Below, in pieces: positions 14,637-19,224 of a stretch of 19,224 nucleotides of DNA. Origin of the DNA: DAOUMF01 sp034411955 (GTDB taxonomy: Bacteria; Chloroflexota; Dehalococcoidia; SM23-28-2; RBG-16-64-32); the NCBI GenBank assembly GCA_034411955.1, contig DAOUMF010000062.1, positions 1 to 19,224 on the forward strand, read 5' to 3'. Below the pieces are notes generated by a model, which saw only the letters and a program-made list of their open reading frames with translations, searched no databases and was not told where the DNA came from. Positions within the stretch are counted from its first letter, which is position 1; every line of letters starts with the position of its first letter. Position numbers and translations under genes: made by a program.

Positions 14637-15566
14637 CTAGGCGCTCGGCGAGGGAGAGGTTGGGGTGCGGGCGATGAAGTCGACGACCACCTCCGCCAGC
14701 TCTTCGCCCTTGTCCTCCTGGAGGAAGTGGCCTGCCCCCTCGATCGTCGTGTGGGGCTGCCCCTTGGTGCCCGGGACGAGCTGCTGGAAGAGGCGGTCGG
14801 CGCCCCGGGTCACAGGGTCCGAGTCGCTGAAGGCAGTGAGGAACGGCTTTCCCCAGCGCCGCAGGACCTCCCAGGCCCTGCGGTTGGCCGGGACGGCGGG
14901 GTCGTCGGGTGAGGTGGGCACGAGCACGGGGAAGATCCGCGCGCCCGCCTTGTAGCGGTCGTCCGGGAAGGGGGCATCGTAGGCGGCGATCACTTCCGGG
15001 GACAGGTCCGTCACGCAGGCGCCCTTGACGATGCCACCGACGTGGAACTCCGGCGTCTCCTGGGAGTAGCGTTGCCAGCGCAGGAACGCGTCCCCGGCGG
15101 GCCGGTCACCGGTGGGAAGGAACGTGTTGGCGGCGACGATGCGGGCGAAGCGGTCCGGGTGCTCGGCCGCCAGGCGCAGGCCGATGAGCCCGCCCCAGTC
15201 CTGGCCCACGAGGGTGATGTTGCGCAGATTCAGGCCCTCGATTAGGGCGCGCATCCAATCGACGTGGCGCTGGTAGGTGTAGTCCTCCCGCCGCGCAGGC
15301 TTGTCGGAGCGACCGAAGCCGACAAGGTCGGCCGCCACCGCCCGGTGGCCGGCGACTGTGAGGACGGGGATCATCTTCCGGTACAGGTAGGACCAGGACG
15401 GCTCGCCGTGCAGGAGCAGCACGGGGTCGGCGTCGGGCAGGCCTTCGTCGACGTAGTGGATGCGCAGGCTGCCTCCCTCGTCATCGGGGGCTTCCAGGTA
15501 ACGCGGTTCGAACGGGTAGCCGGGCAGACCGACGAAGCGCTCGGCAGGCGTGCGCAGGACTTCCAT
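14637..15566 (-). CDS. Haloalkane dehalogenase (alpha/beta hydrolase)
   Basis: This 309-residue alpha/beta hydrolase matches subfamily I haloalkane dehalogenases, which cleave carbon-halogen bonds with water to give an alcohol and halide. HGEPSWSYLYRKMIP (residues 53-67) carries the oxyanion-hole HGEP motif. GQDWGG (121-126) holds the nucleophile Asp123 and the halide-binding Trp124. FLRWQRYSQE in the lid supplies a probable second halide-binding Trp164. The acid is probably Asp250 in FSDSDP (Asp248 is an alternative), and the base is His280 in GAGHFLQEDKG. All catalytic positions are therefore filled. ATG at 15566 follows GGAGG by six bases. It is transcribed alone, 36 bp from an inverted repeat that may be its operator. 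Epoxide hydrolases share the fold, but the Asp-Trp nucleophile elbow and HGEP favour a dehalogenase. Confidence 0.87.
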   Translation of the reverse strand: MEVLRTPAERFVGLPGYPFEPRYLEAPDDEGGSLRIHYVDEGLPDADPVLLLHGEPSWSYLYRKMIPVLTVAGHRAVAADLVGFGRSDKPARREDYTYQRHVDWMRALIEGLNLRNITLVGQDWGGLIGLRLAAEHPDRFARIVAANTFLPTGDRPAGDAFLRWQRYSQETPEFHVGGIVKGACVTDLSPEVIAAYDAPFPDDRYKAGARIFPVLVPTSPDDPAVPANRRAWEVLRRWGKPFLTAFSDSDPVTRGADRLFQQLVPGTKGQPHTTIEGAGHFLQEDKGEELAEVVVDFIARTPTSPSPSA

Positions 15567-15601
15567 CAGCTTCCTCCCAACCTAGTGACCGACTGACGGC
15601 G

Positions 15602-15633
15602 GACCGATAGCTCTCGGAGGCATTCTATCGGTC
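15602..15633. promoter_or_regulatory. Inverted repeat upstream of the dehalogenase gene
   Basis: GACCGATAG (15602-15610) and CTATCGGTC (15625-15633) form a perfect 9 bp inverted repeat with a 14-base centre. It lies 36 bp upstream of the dehalogenase start and 59 bp past the EtfB stop. It could be an operator or an intrinsic-terminator-like stem; no T-run is present, which favours an operator. Confidence 0.4.
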
Positions 15634-15691
15634 GGCGGCTGTCAGGGGACGGCGCCGCTTCGGGAATCGCTGGGGTTACAGTGCCGGCGGC

Positions 15692-16498
15692 TCAGTGAAG
15701 GCCGATAGAGGATCTTATCCTCTCCAGTAGCTGCTGAGCCTGCTCTTCGGGCGTGCCTGAGAGGAACTCCCGGCGCCGCTCAGCCGAAGGGGCCATAGCC
15801 ACGCCGGAGACCACCGTGGGCGAGCCCTGAAGTCCTATGTAGCCCTCATCCAGGCCTATGTCCTGCGCGCTCCAGGTGGTCACGGGCCCTTCGGTCTCGG
15901 CCCAGAGCTTGCGGTCGAAGTCTATGAAGCGGGGCTCATTCGCTCCCACCTTCAGCGAGACGACGGCAGGCAGGGGGACCTGTACCACCTCGTATCCGCC
16001 GGCCAGCTCTCGCTTGGCTTTCACGCTGAGGCCGTCGGGCAGCACGTCCAGGTCCTCGGCGTAAGTGATCTGAGAGGTCCCCAGCCACTCGGCGATCCCT
16101 GGCGGCACCTGCGCGGTGGCGCCGTCGGAGGACTCCTCGCCGCAGATGATCAGGTCGTACTCGCCTATCCTGCGGATGCCCTCGGCCAGGGTGTAGGAGG
16201 TGGCCAGGGTATCAGCGCCGGCGAAGGCGCGGTCGCTGAGGAGATAGGCGCGGTCGGCGCCCACGGCCAGTGCCAGGCGCAGGTAGCTGTCGAACAGAGG
16301 TGGGCCCATGGACAGCAGGCTTACCGTACCGCCGTACTTCTCCTTCAGCGCCAGGGCCAGCTCCAGGCAGTTCATGTCTGGGGGATTGATCTCCGAGCGG
16401 ACGTTGGCCCGCTCGATGGTCATGGTCTCCTGGTTGACCTTCACCTCTTCCGGCTTGGGGACGACCTTCAGGCAAACGATAATGTTCAGGGGCCGCAT
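15692..16498 (-). CDS. etfB: Electron transfer flavoprotein beta subunit
   Basis: This 268-residue protein is the small Etf subunit, which binds AMP or a second FAD and pairs with EtfA to move electrons from flavin dehydrogenases. Family features are the N-terminal IIVCLKVVPKPEEVKV (residues 5-20), NPPDMNCLELALALKEKYG (38-56), the ICGEESSDGATAQVPPGIAE segment (about 117-136) and VSLKVGANEPRFIDF (about 178-192), the recognition region near the C-terminal third. The start ATG at 16498 has GGAGG upstream, inside the end of etfA, and the two genes are only 4 bp apart, so they are translated together. It is the last gene of the Hdr-Etf operon. Whether this Etf bifurcates electrons cannot be settled by eye. 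Confidence 0.93.
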   Translation of the reverse strand: MRPLNIIVCLKVVPKPEEVKVNQETMTIERANVRSEINPPDMNCLELALALKEKYGGTVSLLSMGPPLFDSYLRLALAVGADRAYLLSDRAFAGADTLATSYTLAEGIRRIGEYDLIICGEESSDGATAQVPPGIAEWLGTSQITYAEDLDVLPDGLSVKAKRELAGGYEVVQVPLPAVVSLKVGANEPRFIDFDRKLWAETEGPVTTWSAQDIGLDEGYIGLQGSPTVVSGVAMAPSAERRREFLSGTPEEQAQQLLERIRSSIGLH

Positions 16499-16502
16499 AG
16501 GG

Positions 16503-17522
16503 TCATCTTCCTCCGTTGGCTCCCTGCGCCGTCTTGATGGCGTCGATCAGTGGTGGTAGGACGCGGAACATGTCGTCGACCACGCAGTAGTCGGCCTGCT
16601 CGAAGATGGGGGCCTCTTCGTCCAGATTGATGGCGACGATGGTCTCCGCCTTTTCGACGCCCACCGTGAACTGGAACGCGCCGCTAATGCCGCAGATGAT
16701 GGCCAGCTTAGGCCGAGTGACGTAGCCGGTCTGGCCTATCATGCAGTCACGCGAAACCCAGCCCTCGTCCACGGGCACGCGTGACCACCCCACCTCGCCG
16801 CCCAGGAGGCCAGCCAGTTCCTTGACCTGGCTGAAGTCCCCGCGGCAGCCGCGCCCAGCGGCCACTATGATGTCGGCCCTGGTGATGTCCACACCCTCGC
16901 CGACCACATGCTCCAGCACCTGGACCTTAACGTCGTCCTTGGCCAGTTCCACCGGCACCGACGTGGTCTTGCCCTTGCGGGAGGGCTTCGGCGCGGGGGC
17001 ACTGAAGACGCCCGGTCTCACGGTGACCATCTGGGGCCGGTGATTCGGGCACTTGATGTAGGCCAGGATGCCCCCACCGAAGCCGGTGACCTCGCCCGAT
17101 AGCAGGCCATCCTCCCCCAGCGCCAGGTCCGTGCAGTCGGCGGTGAGGCCGGTGCGTACCTTCACGGCGATGCGGCCCGCCAGGTCGCGACCGTTGGGGG
17201 TGGCCCCCAGCAGCAGGATGTCCGGCTTCCGTTCCAGGATGACCTCAGTGGCCACCTTGGTGTAGCCGTCGGTGGTGTACTGACGCAGGAGGCGGTGCTC
17301 GGCGACCAGTACCTCGTTGGCGCCGGCGGCGATGGCCTCTCCTGCCAAGCCCGCCACCTTGTCCCCCAGTAGCAGGCCGGTGACCTTGAGCCTGGCGGGG
17401 TTCGCGAGCTGACGCGCCTTGCCCAGCAGCTCCAGAGACACGCTTTCCAGCTTCCCCTGGTCCTGCTCCAGGTAGACCCAGATGCCGCGGGCTTCCTTGG
17501 GATCGTATAGTGACTTGGCCAT
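16503..17522 (-). CDS. etfA: Electron transfer flavoprotein alpha subunit
   Basis: This 339-residue protein is the FAD-binding Etf subunit. The N-terminal domain runs to about residue 185. The C-terminal FAD domain starts with IIVAAGRGCRGD and includes SRVPVDEGWVSRD, MIGQTGYVTRPKLAIICGIS, then GAFQFTVGVEKAE and AINLDEEAPIFEQADYCVVD. The family usually has a Gln-His pair after the GISGA motif, with the His near the flavin; here it is Gln-Phe. ATG at 17522 lies 3 bp after the upstream Fe-S protein stop codon, so the genes are cotranscribed. EtfAB next to an HdrD-like protein suggests electrons pass between the flavoprotein and the Fe-S protein (inference from the gene pairing). Confidence 0.93.
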   Translation of the reverse strand: MAKSLYDPKEARGIWVYLEQDQGKLESVSLELLGKARQLANPARLKVTGLLLGDKVAGLAGEAIAAGANEVLVAEHRLLRQYTTDGYTKVATEVILERKPDILLLGATPNGRDLAGRIAVKVRTGLTADCTDLALGEDGLLSGEVTGFGGGILAYIKCPNHRPQMVTVRPGVFSAPAPKPSRKGKTTSVPVELAKDDVKVQVLEHVVGEGVDITRADIIVAAGRGCRGDFSQVKELAGLLGGEVGWSRVPVDEGWVSRDCMIGQTGYVTRPKLAIICGISGAFQFTVGVEKAETIVAINLDEEAPIFEQADYCVVDDMFRVLPPLIDAIKTAQGANGGR

Positions 17523-17525
17523 TGC

Positions 17526-18725
17526 TTATGCTCTCCCGGAGGCCGTTGCTTTGGCGGGCGTGCCCTGACCCTGAAGGGCCATCTGCGCCAACTCCGCCAG
17601 GTCCAGCACCCGCAGGCCGCTGCCCGGCACCGCGCTCAGGCTGTCCTCCAGGCAGGAGATGCAGTGAGGGCAGGAGGTGACCACTACTTCCGCCCCTGTC
17701 TTTGCGGCCTCCTGCATCCTCAGGTCGGAGAAGCGCTCGCCGGCTGCCGTTTCCATCCACATGCGACCGCCTCCGCCGCCGCAGCAGAGCGTATCCTGAC
17801 CACTTCGCTCCATCTCCACCAGCTCGATGCCGGGAATGCTCTGAAGCACCTGGCGAGGCTCGTCGTATACGTCGTTGCGGCGACTCAGATAGCAGGGGTC
17901 GTGGTAGGTCACCTTCATCGGCAGCTCGTTCTCGAACTTCAGGCGCTCGCCCGCGATCAGTTCGTGGAGGTACTGGGTGTAGTGCAGGGGGCGGAAGTCA
18001 CCGCTGAAATTGGGGTAGCGGTTGGCGAACATGTCGTAGCAGTGGGGGGACACGGTCACCATCGTCTTCACCCCTACCTCTTCGAAGAGGCGGGCGTTGC
18101 TGTCGATGATCTCCGCCAGGTACTCCTCATGCCCCACGGCGCGGACTGCGTCGCCGCAAGTGGGCTCCCGCTCTCCCAGGGTGCCGAAGGTCACCCCTGC
18201 CGCCTCCAGCAACGACACCAGGGCGCGCGCCACTTTCTGGATGCGCCTGTCGTAGGCAGCGTCGTCGCCCAGGTAGAAGAGGATGTCATCCTCGGGCGAG
18301 AATTCCTTGATCGTCGCGCCTTTTGTCCATAGCGGGCGCTCCGAGGGAGGACGGCCCAGCGTATTGCCGTCGAAGTAGACGTCCCAGAGCAGGGTGGGCA
18401 GCCCGTGGGGTACCTCTCGCTCCTTCCAGGCAAGGCGCCGCAGACCGGTGATGACCCTGGTGATGTTTACCTCGTGGGGGCAGCGGCTCTCGCACCACTG
18501 GCAGGTGGTGCACAGCCAGATGTCCTCGCTCCAGCCGGGCAGGCCGAGCTGGGCCCCTCGGATCATCTTGCGGAAGTTGACCGTTTCGTTCTTGACCAGG
18601 CCCCAGGGGCAGATGGCCGTGCACACGCCGCACGGGAAGCACGGCGCTGCCGCTCCTCCCGTGGCACTATCGACTCGTTCCCAGGTCCCGTCTTCGAGGA
18701 CGACGCTCTCAGCTCGCCGGCTCAC
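17526..18725 (-). CDS. HdrD/GlpC-like (Fe-S)-binding oxidoreductase subunit with CCG domains
   Basis: This 399-residue protein joins an HdrC-like ferredoxin part to an HdrB-like part. Two [4Fe-4S] motifs are at C29/C32/C35/C39 and C72/C75/C78/C82. Two cysteine-rich CCG domains follow. The second is intact (HDPCYLSR with C278, CCGGGG with C314/C315, SCPHC with C352/C355). The first has lost three of its five usual cysteines: D154 in YLGDD, T189 in TCGD and S226 in SPHC. It therefore probably holds only one noncubane-type cluster. GTG at 18725 follows AAGGAG and overlaps the upstream gene by 17 bp. No membrane helix is present. Such proteins move electrons between flavoproteins, thiols or quinones; next to EtfAB and MvhD it is probably the link between them. 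Confidence 0.88.
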   Translation of the reverse strand: MSRRAESVVLEDGTWERVDSATGGAAAPCFPCGVCTAICPWGLVKNETVNFRKMIRGAQLGLPGWSEDIWLCTTCQWCESRCPHEVNITRVITGLRRLAWKEREVPHGLPTLLWDVYFDGNTLGRPPSERPLWTKGATIKEFSPEDDILFYLGDDAAYDRRIQKVARALVSLLEAAGVTFGTLGEREPTCGDAVRAVGHEEYLAEIIDSNARLFEEVGVKTMVTVSPHCYDMFANRYPNFSGDFRPLHYTQYLHELIAGERLKFENELPMKVTYHDPCYLSRRNDVYDEPRQVLQSIPGIELVEMERSGQDTLCCGGGGGRMWMETAAGERFSDLRMQEAAKTGAEVVVTSCPHCISCLEDSLSAVPGSGLRVLDLAELAQMALQGQGTPAKATASGRA

Positions 18726-19224
18726 CGCTGGCCACTCCTTCGGCTAGACTGTGCGCATACTTCTGGACAACTTCGTGCATCTCTCGCATCTTGGCGGCGA
18801 ACTCCTTGCCCTCGGAGGCCGAGTTCCAGTGAAGCTGCAATCGTTCAGGGTCAATACCCTGGCGGCTGAACTTGCGCTGCCAGAGCCTGAATCGCTTGAG
18901 GGTATGCTCGTTCGCGTAGTTGTAGTGGCAGTCGGAGCCCTTTTCGCTCAGGTGACAGCCGGTGACCAGGACCACCCCGGCTCCCTTGGTGAAGGCGCGA
19001 GCGATGAATTCTTCCTCCAGGCGCGCTGAGCACATGGTGCGAATGAGGCGGGCCGAAGGAGGATACTGGAGCTTCTCGACGCCCGCCTGGTCCGCGCCGG
19101 GATAGGAGCACCAGTTGCAGACGAAGGTCAGCACCTTCTCCTGAGGCCTCTCGGCAAGGGCGGCGTCGATCTGAGCGAGGATCTGCTCCTTGGTGAAGTA
19201 GGGCATGACGACGGCATCGTAGTT
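18709..19224 (-). CDS. MvhD-type iron-sulfur protein, probably the C-terminal part of an HdrA-MvhD fusion (partial)
   Basis: The visible 171 residues contain a full MvhD/FlpD-like domain, which carries electrons to HdrA through a [2Fe-2S] cluster. Counting from Met at 19206, its cysteines are C30 and C33 (FVCNWCSYPGAD), C59 (MCSARL), C84 and C93. The frame stays open to the right edge. The residues before that Met (NYDAVV) and just after (MPYFTKEQILAQIDAAL) resemble the end of the C-terminal ferredoxin domain of HdrA, whose last strand is followed by F-T-x-E-Q-I-x-A-Q-I. The Met codon has no ribosome site. I therefore infer a protein whose HdrA part lies outside the window; a free-standing MvhD starting at 19206 is the alternative. 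It is the most upstream visible gene of the Hdr-Etf operon and overlaps the next gene by 17 bp. Confidence 0.82.
   Translation of the reverse strand, partial: NYDAVVMPYFTKEQILAQIDAALAERPQEKVLTFVCNWCSYPGADQAGVEKLQYPPSARLIRTMCSARLEEEFIARAFTKGAGVVLVTGCHLSEKGSDCHYNYANEHTLKRFRLWQRKFSRQGIDPERLQLHWNSASEGKEFAAKMREMHEVVQKYAHSLAEGVASGEPAS

Overview
The window is GC-rich, densely coded bacterial chromosome with no tRNA, rRNA, CRISPR array, insertion sequence or phage gene that I can see. The gene mix suggests an uncultivated Chloroflexota (SAR202 or Dehalococcoidia-like) lineage: a type II DMSO-reductase-family molybdoenzyme with ethylbenzene-dehydrogenase-type subunits, an Hdr/MvhD/Etf electron-transfer operon, phytoene-dehydrogenase-like FAD enzymes and a haloalkane dehalogenase. 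This placement is inferred from gene content; no phylogenetic marker is present.

Region 1 (1-6771, all minus strand, read right to left) is a molybdoenzyme operon in the order gamma2 - beta2 - TorD/NarJ chaperone - alpha - gamma1 - beta1, with beta1 running off the left edge. Genes are tightly packed, with ATGA stop/start overlaps at beta2/torD and alpha/gamma1. There is one catalytic alpha but two beta (iron-sulfur) and two gamma (heme b) subunits. No visible subunit has a Tat or Sec signal, and for alpha a stop codon just upstream of the start rules one out. A mobB gene for the molybdenum cofactor lies at 11746-12282.

Region 2 (6772-7148) is a divergent intergenic stretch with a nested palindrome of 71 bp and a good sigma70-type promoter facing right.

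Region 3 (7149-11704, plus strand) alternates two paralogous FAD-dependent phytoene-dehydrogenase-like oxidoreductases with two SCP2-like lipid-carrier proteins, one with a C-terminal membrane anchor. A small carboxymuconolactone-decarboxylase-family protein follows. The arrangement suggests redox chemistry on a hydrophobic substrate.

Region 4 (11746-15566, minus strand) holds mobB, an Lgt-like prolipoprotein diacylglyceryl transferase, a PLP-dependent ACC-deaminase/D-cysteine-desulfhydrase-family protein and a haloalkane dehalogenase. These look like separate transcription units. A hairpin related to the region 2 palindrome lies between the PLP gene and the Lgt gene.

Region 5 (15692-19224, minus strand) is an electron-transfer operon in the order C-terminal end of an HdrA-MvhD-type protein (running off the right edge) - HdrD/GlpC-like Fe-S protein - EtfA - EtfB. 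It could connect flavin-based oxidation, such as acyl-CoA dehydrogenation, to low-potential carriers.

Taken together (inference), the window reads as an accessory oxidation island for hydrophobic organic compounds: a possible hydroxylating or dehydrogenating molybdoenzyme, FAD enzymes with lipid carriers, a dehalogenase and an Etf/Hdr electron sink. No substrate can be assigned from sequence alone.
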